From Symbiodinium natans (taxonomy: Eukaryota; Sar; Dinophyceae; Suessiales; Symbiodiniaceae): a stretch of DNA of 64,000 nt. Of the stretch, positions 50,301 through 62,433 are shown one piece after another. The translations under genes and the position numbers were made by a program. Position 1 is the stretch's first letter. Every line of letters begins with the position of its first letter. The notes beneath the pieces were generated by a model. That model had not been told where the DNA came from, searched no databases, and was given only the letters and a program-made list of their open reading frames with translations. The DNA lies in assembly GCA_905221605.1 (NCBI GenBank), contig CAJNDS010001258.1, positions 107,501 through 171,500 of the forward strand. Reading direction: 5' to 3'.

Positions 50301-51668
50301 GCTTCTATACATATATGCATATATATGTATGCATATAACCCTGGACCTATACATACAGAACATACCACCTAAACAACTAGGCGCCCAAGAAAAGGAACTA
50401 CATTGGAGAACTCGTTTCAGCCTTGAGAAGGATGCAAGGACGCTAGACATACCTGTCAGCCAGCCCCCCCCCCCCAAATTACTGATAATTCTAAGCTCAG
50501 GTTCCTTTAGGGCTTTAAAGTTTGAGATTCTTGTAAGCAACTTCGGGCTTAAAGCCACAAAACCCGATGTTTTCAAGGTTTGGAGCCCAAGTTCAGGCTT
50601 CACGTCGGCCCCTGCCGGCCGCAGAAGGAGTCCATGCCGAAGCAGCCCCCGCCCCAGTCGAGGATCAGGTACTGCAAACCTGAGCCGAGGTGGTTTTGGG
50701 GATTACAGGGTCTAAGGGGCTTCGGGTTTAGGGGCAGAGGGGTTCGGGCTCAGGGCTCAGGGCTTCGGGTCTAGGGGCTCTGGGATTAGGGCTTAGGGCT
50801 TGGGGCTTACGGTTTAGGGTTTCAGGGCTTAGGGTGTACGGCCAAGGGCTCAGGCGGCTGAGGGTTTAGGGCTCAGGGCTGGTACAGTGCACTAGGGGGG
50901 CTGAGTGCATGACAAAGCATCCAAAACCCTAAGACCCTCAAATGAACAACTCCCCAAAGCCCTAAACGGACCTAAAAGTCCTGAAGCCCTGGAACCCTCA
51001 CAACATCTTAAAAACTGTACACCCCCACGAACCCCACACACATACGTTTAAGGGTTTTTTGGGGGCTTAGGAAGTCTAGGACCCTCAACGGCCGACACCA
51101 TCCAGCTTTCGGGTTAGGAACCCTAACCCCTAAACCCTGAACCCTAAAGCCGAAAGCCCTAAACCCTAAACCCCAAACCCCAAACCCCAAACCCTAAACC
51201 CTAAACCCCAAAAAACAAAGCTCGGCGGGCCAAGGGGCTGTGTGGAAGACTTCGAAGGACTGGCGTCAACCAAGCCGCATAGAACGGGAGAACAATCCTT
51301 GGTGGGCTTGTGGGCTAAGGGTTTAGGGGTTATAGGTGTCAAACATCCACAAAAAACCACTTTTGGGGGGCTTTAGGGCTTCGGGCTCAGGCCTGGGGAT
51401 GTAGGGTTAGGGTTGAGGTTTGAAATTTTAGGTTGATGGTTGAGGGTTTAGGGTTTAGGGTTTCGGGTCTCAAAAGAAACTCTGAACATCTCGGCAGGCC
51501 GCTGAGGGGGCAGCTCCTCCCAGCGGCCTGCATCCAAAGCCTCCGTCACTGCCTGAAGCAGGCGATGCGGGCATGTTGTTGAGGTTCTTGGGGGGTTCAT
51601 CATCAACCCTAAACCCTGAACGATGAACAGTAAACCCTAAACCCTAAACCCCAAACCCTAAACCCTAA

Positions 51669-51767
51669 ACCCCAAACCCTGAAGCCCTGAAGCCCTGAAG
51701 CCCTGAAGCCCTGAAGCCCTGAGCCCTGAAGCCCTGAAGCCCTGAAGCCCTGAAGCCCTGAAGCCGA
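51669..51767. repeat. 8-bp CCCTGAAG array
   Basis: About 12 units, one shortened. Confidence 0.93.
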
Positions 51768-52139
51768 AAACCCTTATAAACCCTACGGCCCTAAGTTCTT
51801 GAGGGTCAACCTTAAGCCCCAACCTTAAACCAAAATCCTAAGCCCTAAAGAACCAGTACGATGAAGATTCCTTAGCGTCGAGTCTCCCGTCTCCGCCAAA
51901 ACCCCTACACTCTAAACCCTCTAAACCCTAAACCCTAAACCCTAAATCCTCCCTAAACCCGAAGCCCTAGAAGTCCTAAAACCTTAAAACCTAAACCCTA
52001 AACCCTATAAGTCCTAAACCCTAAACCCTGAACCCTAAACCCTATAAACCCTAAAAGGCCTCGGCCACCTCATCGGCATGGAGCACCGGGAATAACAGAG
52101 ACCTCCGGAGGACGGTGTTCGAAGGGAGCACACTGGTTT

Positions 52140-52570
52140 AGGGTTTCAGGGTTTAGGGCTTTAGGGCTTTAGGGCTTTAGGGCATTAGGGCTTTAGGGCT
52201 TTAGGGCTTTAGGGCTTTAGGGCTTTAGGGCTTCAGGGCTTCAGGGCTTCAGGGCTTAGGGCTTCAGGGCTTTGGAGCTTTCTAAGGTTTCAGGGTTTGG
52301 GGTCTGAACGGAGCACACCGGCTTTTTAGGGTTTCAGGGTTTAAGGTTTCAGGGCTTTGGGTTTGTTTTAGGGCTTTAGGGCTTCTAGGGCTTTTGGATA
52401 TTTTGGGCTTGAGGTAGCGTAAAGGGTTTTAGGGTTTTAGGGTTTTAGGGTTTTAGGGTTTTAGGGTTTTAGGGTTTTAGGTGTTTTGGGGCTTCGGGTT
52501 TTCGGGTTTCGGGCTTTAGCGTTTTAGAGTTTTAGGGTTTTAGGGTTTTCGGGTTATGGGTTTAGGGTTT
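52140..52570. repeat. 8-bp CTTTAGGG and TTTTAGGG arrays
   Basis: CTTTAGGG dominates 52,155-52,265; TTTTAGGG (the green-algal type telomere unit) dominates 52,430-52,490. Confidence 0.92.
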
Positions 52571-53201
52571 TAGGTAAGTAAGTAGCTAGGTAGCGACCCA
52601 CAGTCGAAGCACAGCGTCGGCAAGAGTTGCGTCAGCAACCGAGGCAAGTTTGTCAAAAGGCTTGCTGAAATCTGGACGCTGCGGAGTCGGCGCCTGGAAG
52701 AAGTCGCCTTTTCCGCGCTCTTTCGAGCCTTGCACTTCTCTCGACTCCATCTACTGGAATGCCTTGGCTAAGGTTCGCAGCATTCTCTCCATCTTGAGAC
52801 GGCTGGGCATCATTTCGTCGATAGATTCCTCGCCACACAATGCTTGGGAAGAAACAATTGCAGCCGCGTCTGGAACATCCGCAGCCTAATAGCATTCCAA
52901 CTGCACTGGCCCCCAAACTTTACCAGTTCGAACCTCTCCACCCTGTTCATACAACCTAGTTGCAAGGATTTACATTCCGGCACCGTCCTTGGCTTGCCAA
53001 GTCAGGCAACGTTTCGGCACAATTGGCCGCCTTATCATGATCTTCTCTGCCCTGCCTAGTGAGGCTCAGCTGGGCAACTGTACCAGTTGCCGTCATCTGC
53101 AGACCAGGCAACTGTACCAGAATGTTGCCTTAACGCACGGGCCAAGGAGGCTCAGGCTGCCACCTGTACCAGAATGTTGCCTTAATTAACAAGCAGGCCA
53201 A
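52570..53201. other. Left part of the telomere-free island
   Basis: No telomere-type repeat. Two short open frames overlap at 52650-52916, one per strand, with no recognisable product. The sequence GTACCAGAATGTTGCCTTAA is present twice (about 53116 and 53167), with related words nearby, so the right half is a decayed short repeat. Confidence 0.4.
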
Positions 53202-54161
53202 GTCTCTTCGAAGACGACAGTACACATACATGTAGAGAATGTAGGTTTTGTCTGTGAAGTCATCGCGCAATAGCCTCAGAAATGTTCTGAGCATGAACAT
53301 ACATGTTTCCCAGCATCGTATTGATTCCTTTGCCCTTTCTTCTGGATTTGGCAACAAAGCCGTGGCCATTGGACGCACATCAAACACCCTTTGATAGCGA
53401 CCAACAGTGCCGGACACAAGTATTCTGCGATCGTCAGTCCTGTGTGGCTCTGTCGCTCATCCACCCTCGTACTCTCGGCAGGGTCGCAGCGTTTCCATTG
53501 TTTCTCTTTCCGTCCAAGAAGCTGGAAGTATGAGATTGTCTGTGTTTACGGCAGCGCCGCAAAGACAATGCTTTGCATTCTGGACCACGAACTCAAGAAG
53601 TGAGCAACTTCCATGCAACATCTCACAGGCCAGTCTCTGGCGGGCACGGAACCATTGTTGTCATCCGGGCTTGTAGGTTCCTGTCTCTTCGAAGACGACA
53701 GTACACGTACATGCAGAGAATGTAGGTTTTGTCTTGAAGTCATCGCGCAATAGCCTCAGAAATGTTCTGAGCATGAACATACATGTTTCCCAGCATCGTA
53801 TTGATTCCTTTGCCCTTTCTTCTGGATTTGGCAACAAAGCCGTGGCCATTGGACGCACATCAAACACCCTTTGATAGCGACCAACAGTGCCGGACACAAG
53901 TATTCTGCGATCGTCAGTCCTGTGTGGCTCTGTCGCTCATCCACCCTCGTACTCTCGGCAGGGTCGCAGCGTTTCCATTGTTTCTCTTTCCGTCCAAGAA
54001 GCTGGAAGTATGAGATTGTCTGTGTTTACGGCAGCGCCGCAAAGACAATGCTTTGCATTCTGGACCACGAACTCAAGAAGTGAGCAACTTCCATGCAACA
54101 TCTCACAGGCCAGTCTCTGGCGGGCACGGAACCATTGTTGTCATCCGGGCTTGTAGGTTCC
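53202..54161. repeat. Two near-identical 480-bp tandem copies
   Basis: Copy 1 is 53202-53681 and copy 2 is 53682-54161. From about 53,255 onward they match almost base for base; differences cluster at the left edge of copy 1. The high identity suggests a recent duplication or an assembly duplication. A third, shorter and more diverged copy follows. Each copy holds an open minus-strand stretch (SGTVGRYQRVFDVRPMATAL and on), but no copy reads through into the next. Confidence 0.9.
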
Positions 54162-54440
54162 TGTCTCTTCGAAGACGACAGTACACGTACATGCAGAGAA
54201 TGTAGGTTTTGTCTTGAAGTCATCGCGCAATAGCCTCAGAAATGTTCTAGGCATGAACATACATTTTTCCCAGCGTCGTTTGTCCTTTGCCCTTTCTTCT
54301 CACGCACATCAAACACCCTTTGATAGCGACGAACAGTGCCGGACTCAAGTATTCTGCGATCGTCAGTCCTGTGTGGCTCTGTTGTTGATCCACCCTCAGC
54401 ATCTCCATTGTTTCTCATTCCATCCGAGAAACTGGAAGTG
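54162..54440. repeat. Third, partial and diverged copy of the 480-bp repeat
   Basis: Starts with the same GTCTCTTCGAAGACGACAG but has internal deletions (for example the CCGTGGCCATTGG part is missing). It merges into the 3' end of the 231-codon open frame. Confidence 0.75.
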
Positions 54441-55110
54441 TGAGAGGATTGTCCCGGTGCTCAGGACGACAGCAAACCACAAACATAGCCGACACGACGA
54501 CGTTGTAGTACTTCCCTAATTTTCGGCGATATGTTTTGAGCTGCAAACCGTAATGGATTTCTTTCGTGTCGTGAAGCTGCTGCGAAGGTTGTTTCATCAT
54601 CCGTCGGAATGAGGCACAGCATGTTGTTGCTTGCAGTCCTGCCGCGCGTGTCCAGTCCACCAGTATGAAAGCTCCATCATCACGCGCAGCCTGTTGGCCG
54701 CTGCCTGCCCACTGCGCCCTGATTTCGTCCGCTGTCTTGGCCAAGCAATAAACTTTTGCACGCAGCGCAGGGTCATTCCTCAGTGCCTGAAGTAAGCGAC
54801 AAACGCGAGTCTCGTTTCGAGGGTTACCAGCAAACAACTCCAGCAGTTCGGGCGATGCGATGTGAAGAGGTTGAATGTCATTGAAGGTAACACGCTGTCG
54901 CAAGTAGCCAACTCGAGGCCAGTTTGCGCTGCGCTGCATGCCAATGACTGCGTCGGCGTCGAAAGCCTCAGCGAACATGTGCGCAACCCCAGCCACCGAA
55001 CCCTTGACCTTCTTCTTATCAACGAAGTACACGTGCTCCTTGGCGAAAACTGAGTACGCAGGTCTCGGTCGTGAGGACGCAAACACTTCAGCAGAGTAAA
55101 CGGCTTGCAC
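54415..55110 (-). CDS. Unknown protein, 231-codon open exon
   Basis: The longest unexplained non-repetitive open frame in the window. It opens at a GTG (55110) just after GTGCAAG, so it is probably an internal or terminal exon rather than a whole gene. The protein is mixed hydrophilic/hydrophobic with no signal peptide or clear membrane helix, and contains VYFVDKKKVKGSVAGVAHMF, LLELFAGNPRNETRVCRLLQ and IHYGLQLKTYRRKLGKYYNV. I do not recognise the family. Its 3' end runs into the third, partial copy of the 480-bp tandem repeat, which may have replaced the original end. A candidate upstream exon (EVPLPLLQIVAALLKALHVS, about 55210-55150) ends at a stop 40 bp before it. It lies in the telomere-free island 52.6-55.2 kb. 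Confidence 0.45.
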   Translation of the reverse strand: MQAVYSAEVFASSRPRPAYSVFAKEHVYFVDKKKVKGSVAGVAHMFAEAFDADAVIGMQRSANWPRVGYLRQRVTFNDIQPLHIASPELLELFAGNPRNETRVCRLLQALRNDPALRAKVYCLAKTADEIRAQWAGSGQQAARDDGAFILVDWTRAAGLQATTCCASFRRMMKQPSQQLHDTKEIHYGLQLKTYRRKLGKYYNVVVSAMFVVCCRPEHRDNPLTLPVSRME

Positions 55111-55439
55111 GGGACAGGTTCAGGTATCAGGGATGAGGTTTGGAGAAAAGGGCTGAAACATGTAGAGCCTTTAGAAGGGCGGCGACGATCTGTAGCAGCG
55201 GCAAAGGAACCTCCCCTAAACCCTAAACCCTAAACCCAAAACCCTAAACCCCCAAGCTGCGAACAAGTTAAATGCTTCGGAAGGTTTAGGGTTAGGGTCA
55301 AGGGCTTAGGGGTGCGCAAAACTTTGAAAAAAGTTACTTGCCACGACCGGTCGAGACTGCCGAGCAATAAATGATTTGGCATTAACTCATTGCTTCGAGT
55401 GTGTATATGACATTACAATCACGATTGCGTTTGCTATTG

Positions 55440-55545
55440 CCATCACAACCATCATGATGATCATCATCATCATCATCATTATCATCATCATTACCATCAT
55501 TACCATCACCATCACCATCACCATCACCATCACCATCATGATCAT
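55440..55545. repeat. ATC/ATT trinucleotide microsatellite
   Basis: CATCATCATC runs broken by ATTACC and ACC. A related short stretch follows at 55,630-55,660. Confidence 0.9.
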
Positions 55546-56376
55546 CATCACCCCCTGGGTTCTGTGGATTTGGCTATCTAGGGATTAAGGCCCATAGAAC
55601 TTGGAGATGTACTCCAAATCAACCCAGACCATCATCATCACCACCATCCTCATCCTCATCCACTTGGGGCTTTAGGGTTTGGTTTGGGTTTGAGCGTTTG
55701 CGGGTTGAGGGTTAAGGGTTTAGGGTTTAGGGTTTTGGGGTTGAGGGTTTGAGGGTTGAGGGTTCAGGGTTCAGGGTTCAGGTTTTGGGCCTGAACCCAA
55801 AAACCCCTAAAACCCACTGCGGCAAGCACCACCCCTCGCCGGCCTGAACCAGGCGAGCAGGCGCCGAAATCTCCTTTCCGGCCGGTGGAATCGAGGGAGT
55901 AAGGGTTTGGGTCTTAGGGTGTTGAGGTTAGAGGTTTTGAGGTTTAGAGGTTTAGAAGGCTGAAGAGGTTCAGAGGTTTAGGTTTAAACGGTTAGATGTT
56001 TAGAGGTTGAGAGGGTTCGAGGTTTTGAGTTTTAGAGGTCGTACGGGTTTAGGGTTTGAAGGTTAAGAAACGAGAGCCGGGAGATGGCGGGCCTTGGGTG
56101 TTAGACCTTCTGCACGGCACAGAATCCTAGTCCTGCCCTGAACCCCAAAAAGCCCTAAACCCTCAAACCTAAAACCCTAAACCCGAAACCCTCAATCCTA
56201 AAACCCGAAGCCCTAAAACCTGAACCCTAAGGCGCAAAAAAAAAAAAAAAAAAAAACCTAAGAACCCTAAAACCCTCAACCGAATTCCCCCTTCTCAAAA
56301 TGGGCCGAGGGCATTTCTCCGAGTGGCGTCTTGCGGTCGGCGGCCACAAAGGCGCCCTGGAATAGCCTCTTGGGCT

Positions 56377-56531
56377 TACTTGGAGGTTCATGGTACTTAC
56401 TAACCAACTATAACTGTACTTATAACCCTACTTATAATACCCCTAAAGGGCCTTATAGGGGTTATCCCACTTATGAGTAGGGTTATAAGTACAGTTATAA
56501 TTGGTTAGTAAGTACCATGAACCTTCAAGTA
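56377..56531. mobile_element. Inverted-repeat element, family 1
   Basis: The most intact copy, about 155 bp: TACTTGGAGGTTCATGGTAC at the left and GTACCATGAACCTTCAAGTA at the right, with further symmetry inwards (TATAACTGTACTTATAACC). GGGCTT lies next to both ends and may be a target duplication. Confidence 0.85.
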
Positions 56532-57368
56532 GGGGCTTCAGGGGGTTGGTGAAGGCTTTGGGGCTTAGGGTTCCGGGTTTCAGAAAAGGACCCCGTTTAG
56601 GGTGTAGGGTTTAGGGTTTAGGGTTTAGGGTTTAGGGGTTAGGGGTTAGGGTTTAGGGTTTAGGGTTCAGGGTTTCAGAAAAGGACGCCGTTTAGGGTTT
56701 AGGGTTTAGGGTGTTTAGGGTTGGTGGATTTAGGGTTTGGCGGGTTTACGGGGTTTAGGGGGGTTTCGCGGGTTCAGGGAGTTTAGGGTTTAGGGGGTCC
56801 AGGGTGTTTAGGGGGTTCAGGGAAGTTTAGGGGGTTTTGGGGTGGGAGTTTAGGGGGTTCAGGGAGTTTAGGGGGTTTGGGGCTTGCCGCACCCTTGCCC
56901 CATCCTACTCTGCACCCTGCAGCCTGCAATGCAAACCCCCACCCCCCCCTCGGCAAACCCTGGGCACGTCAGAGTTTCCGAAGGCAGCTGCTGCAACACA
57001 TGGCGCCCAGAAACTAAGTGTATTTTCTGGATTTCCAGCAAGGCTTTCATACTCCTAAACCCTAAATCCTAAACCCTAAACCCTAAACCCCAAAACCCTA
57101 ACACCCACCCTAAAACTAAACCCCAAACCCTGCAGCTTGCGGCTTGGTCTGTTCAGTTGGGGCCCCGCGCCCTGTATCGACCAGATAGGGGCACACCTCA
57201 AGGGGTTTCAGGGCTGCAGGACGTTAGGGGTTCCGGGGTTTTCGGGCTTGGGTTTCAGGGCTTTCGGGCTCTAGGGGTTTAGGGATTTAGGGATTCAAGG
57301 GTTTAGGGGTTTAGGGATTTAGGGCCTAGGGCTGGGACGCGAACATGCCCCACCTAGAGATACACTTA

Positions 57369-57494
57369 CTGCCTCGTGATCTTGCTTCGTGGGAATAACG
57401 GTCGTAGTTCCTTCGACCACGACGAGGAATTCGACACATCCGTCTGCAGCTGATCCAACCTGGGGATCTCAGGTTCTAGGAAACCGCAGGCAAA
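57369..57494 (-). CDS. Candidate downstream exon, possibly SDR 3' part
   Basis: Open frame beginning FACGFLEPEIPRLDQLQ, preceded by a good acceptor (GTCGTCTTCAG) and ending either at a TAA or at the strong donor CA|GTAAGTG, which overlaps that stop. It is the next open minus-strand segment after SDR exon D. Its residues do not clearly match an SDR C-terminus, so membership is a guess. Confidence 0.3.
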
Positions 57495-57942
57495 CTGAAG
57501 ACGACAACCTGAAATCCCAAAAGAATTCAACCCTCAAGCCGCCCGTCAGAAACCCAGAGACCGTAACCCTAAGCCCCAAGTATCCTAAGCCCGTAAACTC
57601 CGAAGCCTTAACCCCAAAACCCCGCCCTAAACCCTTCAACCCCTCAAGCTTGAACCCCCCCAAAAACCTTCAACCCTCTAAGCCCTAAACCACCAAACCC
57701 TCAACCCTGAGCCCTAAAACCCTCAAACCCTAAACCCGAAACCCCTAAAACCCTAGACCCCTAAACCAAGAAACCCGAAAGCCCTGAAACCCCCTAAAAC
57801 CCTCAAACCCTGAAACCCCAAAAAACCTAAAGCTAAAACCCTAAACCCCTGAAAACCCCAGACCCTCAAACCAGAAACCCCTAAAAACCCTCAGAAACTC
57901 CTCAAAAGCTGAAACCCTAAACCCTAAACCCTAAACACGAAA

Positions 57943-58027
57943 CTCTGCCGGAGTGGCAGCGGAGATTCCCACACCGTGGAGGCCGCGCGCGCGGAGTTCC
58001 AAGCGCAAGGACTCCTTGGGAGAGGCT
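57943..58027 (-). CDS. SDR exon D (LRxEL helix and following strand)
   Basis: Reads SPKESLRLELRARGLHGVGI followed by SAATPAEF, matching the SDR pattern ESLR-x-EL...GV-x-V-x-x-x-xP-x-x-V. The likely donor, TTTC|GTGTTTAGGG, is made partly by the adjoining telomere-type repeat. Confidence 0.6.
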
Positions 58028-61000
58028 CTTCAGGGCTTTAGGGCTTTCAGGGTTTAGGGTTTAGGTTTTTTGGTTTAGGGTTTAGGGGTTAGGGTTTAGG
58101 GTTTAGGGGTTTAGGGTTGTTCGGGTCTTAGGGCCTTAGCGGTTTTAGGGTTTTAGGGTTTAGGGTCTTAGGGTCTTCGGGCTGTAGGGCTTAGGGTGTT
58201 AGGGTCTTAGCGATACGGGGTCGAGGGTTTCTTGGCTTGGGGTTTCTAGGGCTTAGGGTTTCAGGGTCTTAGGGTTTTAGGAGTTTAGGGTCTGAGGTCT
58301 TAGGGTTTAGGGTCTCTTGGTTGTCCAGTAACCTGGGGGAATTAAAGGTTAACCTTTGGGATGCTAAGGGGATTATACTACCCCAAAAAGGTTAAAGGTT
58401 ACTCACTCTACTACTAGGGTCGTTAGGGTTGGGGGTTAGAGGATAAGAAGGCTCTTAAGAAAAATGGACCTGGCGAAATTGTAAGAGAGTCTTGTGGTTT
58501 GGGGTTTCAGAGCCTGTTCCGATCGACGGGATGCCACACTGTTGTCACCCCTTCAAAATTAGGGTTTAGGGCTTGAAGTCAGGGGTCAGGGTTTAGGGTT
58601 TAGGGTTCAGAGTTTTTGAAGACCTCATCGATATAAGTGTGCTATCTTCAGGGATCTTGTTGTTACAAGGGGAGGGGGCTCATGTTAGCAGACCCCTACC
58701 TAACCCCTCAACCCCCTAGCCCTAACTCACTGCAACACTGACCCCGTATACCCTGAAACCCCAAACCTAAACCCCTACATCCCAAAACCTAAACCCCAGC
58801 CAAACGCTCAACCCCTGACCCTTGCCGACAACTTGCAGAACCCTAAAACCCTAACACCACCTTAACCCCTGGAGCCGAAACCCCTGACACACGCCCGGAA
58901 CCCTTGAATACTATTCACCCTAAAACCTGGACCCTGCACCCACCCTAAACCCTAAACCCTTTGTAAAAACATGGGTCCCAGGGCCCAGCGCCCAGGGCCG
59001 AGGGCCAGGGTACCGGGTCGGGTTTAGGGTTTAAATTAGGATCGAAATTAACTTGCAATTTCTCTGTACTATATTCTATTTCTTAAAATTGGCAGACATT
59101 CAGACTTCAAAGTAAAAAAACCTCGAGGGTGAGAACAATGACCTCCAGCGGACGCGGATTCAAGTACCTGCCGCCTGCTAGGTAGTGCGCCGCATTCGGC
59201 AGGATCGGGACCTTGTGGGGGTGTCCAGTTCCACTGCACTCAGGCCAGATTGCCCACCGCCTGTGTAAGATTTCTCCCCGTTGGTCATCTTCGTCTTCAG
59301 AAACTTTAGGTCCAGGGAGGCGATTTGGCCCCCGTCAAATCCTCCTCCAGGGGTTTCGCGGAGCAGAGGCTGCCAAATTGATATAGTTTGTCTTCATCGT
59401 TGTTGACGAAACCAGACTGAAGCGTGATTAGCTGAATACATGAACTTCGCCAAAGCACTTCCTCAGAAACTCCCATGCCCCCAGCACAGACTGCAAAACC
59501 CTAAACCTAAACCCTCAACCCTAACCCCTAAACCCTAAACCCTAAACCCTAAACCCTAAACCCTAAACCCTAAACCCCAAACCCTAAACCCTAGACCCTA
59601 AACCCTAAACCCTACCTAAACCCTAACCCTCCTGTAGGAGCACAATTGAGTAACCCAAGGCGCTGTGAGGCCAAGCAGAGCCCACCTGAATTCCGAGGCG
59701 GCTTTCCAGCTCAGGTTAGGGTTTTGGGATTTAGAGCTTAAGGGTTTTAGGGTTGTTTATTGTTTAGGGTTTAGGGTTTAGGTTTTAGGGTTTAGGGGTT
59801 AGGGTTGAGGGTTTAGGGTTTAGGGTTTAGGGTTTAGGGTTTAGGGTTTAGGGTTTAGGGTTTAGGGTTTAGGGTTTAGGGTTTAGGGTTTAGGGATGTT
59901 CCCCCTTATACTAGCAGTCCTTACTAGGGATTCTAATCGGGGGTACTAGGCAACCCTATAAGCGGACTGTCAGTACAAGGGGGAACACCCAAGTTTTTGG
60001 GCTCAAGGGCTTGGGCTTGGGGAGCTTAGGGTTTTGGATGGGTTTGGTAGTTCACAAGCTTTGATTTTCGGAGGGGGGGGGGGGGGGGTTAAACTACGGC
60101 AACCATCCCAGACCCTATACCCTATACCCTAAACCCTAAACCCTACACCCTAAACCCTAAACCCTAAACCCTAAACCCTAAACCCTAAACCCTAAACCCT
60201 AAACCCTGAAGCCTTTGCCTCTACAAGATTCAGAAAATTCCCGGCTTCGACCTCCCAACACACAGCGCACCAGGAGGGCTGGTTCAGGGTTTGGGGCTTA
60301 GGGAGGCCAGAGCTGTCACTCCAGTGACTACTATTCAGGGTTTAGGGTTTAGGGTCTAGGGTTTAGGGTTTAGGGTTTAGGGTTTAGGGTTTAGGGTTTA
60401 AGGTTTAGGGTTTAGGGTTTAGGGTTTAGGGTTTAGGGTTTAGGGTCTAGAGTTTAGGGTTTAGGGTTTAGGGTTTAAGGTTTAGGGTTTAGGGTTTAGG
60501 GTTTAGGGTTTAGGGTCAACCTGCCTACTTAAGCACAAACTCGAAGCCCTCGAGGACCTCAACCACAACCGTGGTTGTGCTGAATGAACGTTCCTCGGAA
60601 GGAACTTGTATCATTAAACCTCCTTCAAGATCCAGCAGCCCTAAACCCTAAACCAAGAACCCTAACCCCCAAACCCCTGAACCCCCAAACCCCTGAACCC
60701 TAAACCCTAAACCCTGAATACCCCCAAACCCCCAAACCCCTGAACCCTAAACCCTAAACCCTAAACCTTACACCCCAACATCCGCCCCACATGGAGCCAA
60801 GCTGCTTGGAGCTGCAGTAGTCCGCCAGGCGCGCCGAGCCCAAGAAGCCTCGGCCCGGGCGCGGATGCCGTTTCGTCACGGATCCTATTGGTAGTTATGA
60901 AAGCGTTGAGGGTTTAGGGTTTAGGGCTTAGGGCTTAGGGTTTAGGGCTTAGGGTTTAGGGTTTAGGTTTAGGGTTTAGGGCTGAGGGTTTAGGGTTTAG

Positions 61001-62352
61001 GGTTTAGGGCTTAGGGCTTAAGGTTTAGGGTGTAGGGTTTAGGGTTTAGGGTTTAGGGTTTAGGGTTTAGGGTGCGTGTAATGTTCTACTTGTACTTATA
61101 GAAGTGATCCAAACTTAAACACTAGTACTGATAAAAGTAGACATACTCAGAACAACCATAACATTATTAATGGCCAGATTAACAAATTTGGATGACAGTT
61201 TGATTCAGAAAAAGCACGCTGCTAACAATGACAACACAAGCATACGAACAATAATATTCTCATTGCTAAGCAACATGTTCATCGACAGAAAAGTTCATGA
61301 TAAGAACAAACTAATAATGACCATGAAATGGAGAACCGCACGAAACGAATCCTGATAATGCCAATAACAGCAATAGAGTATGAGTAATCGTCATAGTAAT
61401 GGCCAACGTTCTCTAACACTGAGAGTAATTATGCTGATAGTGACCATACCAACAATAATCATACAAAACACCTACTAAGAAAATCATCACAGTAATAACA
61501 AGCCTACTAGGGGCATACTAGCAAGCCCCCCTCCCCTCCCACCTGAACTCCCTCACTCCTCCTAACACGCGGGAAGACCCCTGAAAAACCCTTCAAATTT
61601 GCGGCTCGCCATCAACTAGTCCTGCTTTGAACGACTTCTCCCCCTAAACCCTAAACCCTAAGCCCTAAACCCTAAACCCTCCAGCTTAATTGCCCAAAAG
61701 CAGCGAACCAGTCCCAATCGGGTCGAGTTTTTCTCACTTCCGAGGCCCGCAGCCGTGATCCAAAACTTCAAACCCTAAACCCGAAGTACTAAACCCTAAA
61801 CCCTAAACCCCTAAACCCTAAACCCTAAACCCCAAACCCCAAACCCTAAACCCAGGATGGCCCGTGAAAAAGATTCCCTCTTAAGCCCCAAAAAGGGGAA
61901 AATATGACATGTCCCAAGGGCCTAATTACCGAGCAACTATTCTCAGCCCGGGGAAGCCCACGATTTAGAATGGAGGGCTTGGGAGTAGAGATTTTTCAGG
62001 GATTGAGATGAGGGTTTAGGATCCTGCCTTAGCTTCGCTTGTGGTGGGGACCCCGGGCTGCAGGAGGGTTTAGGGTTTAGGGGTCAGCGTTTAGGGTTTA
62101 GGGTTTAGGGTTTGGGGTCTAGGGTCTAGGGTTTAGGGCAACTCACTCCAACCACCCTGCACAAGGCCCCCGGCCCATGACCGAAGACATGAACAGGACG
62201 GCGCCGCGCTGCCTCGGGAGTTGGGGGGGGGGGGGGGGGGGGGTCGGGCTCGGGCTTCGGGGAGGGTTGAGGGTTTAGGATTGAGGGTTTAGGGTTGAGT
62301 GAGGGTATATTTAGGGTTTAGGGTTTAGGGTTCAGGGTTCAGGGTTCAGGGT

Positions 62353-62433
<81 letters not shown>

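Larger units (their letters stand above)
55150..57052 (-). other. Candidate exons between the island and the SDR gene
   Basis: 56,370-56,290 (LFQGAFVAADRKTPLGEMPS) is protein-like and abuts the family 1 element; 57,052-56,945 is open in two frames (one starts EYESLAGNPENTLSFWAPCV). 55,680-56,280 is mostly degenerate TTTAGGG words. Confidence 0.28.
57060..58610. other. Degenerate telomere-like DNA around SDR exon D
   Basis: 57,200-57,340, 57,500-57,940 and 58,040-58,330 consist of diverged CCCTAAA- or TTTAGGG-like words of 7 to 10 bp. Nothing else supported outside the exon calls. Confidence 0.6.

Noticed and set aside
60526-60635. Treating this 36-codon stretch as the SDR C-terminus
   Set aside because: It lies before exon D in transcript order and has no SDR features, while exon D fits the family well.
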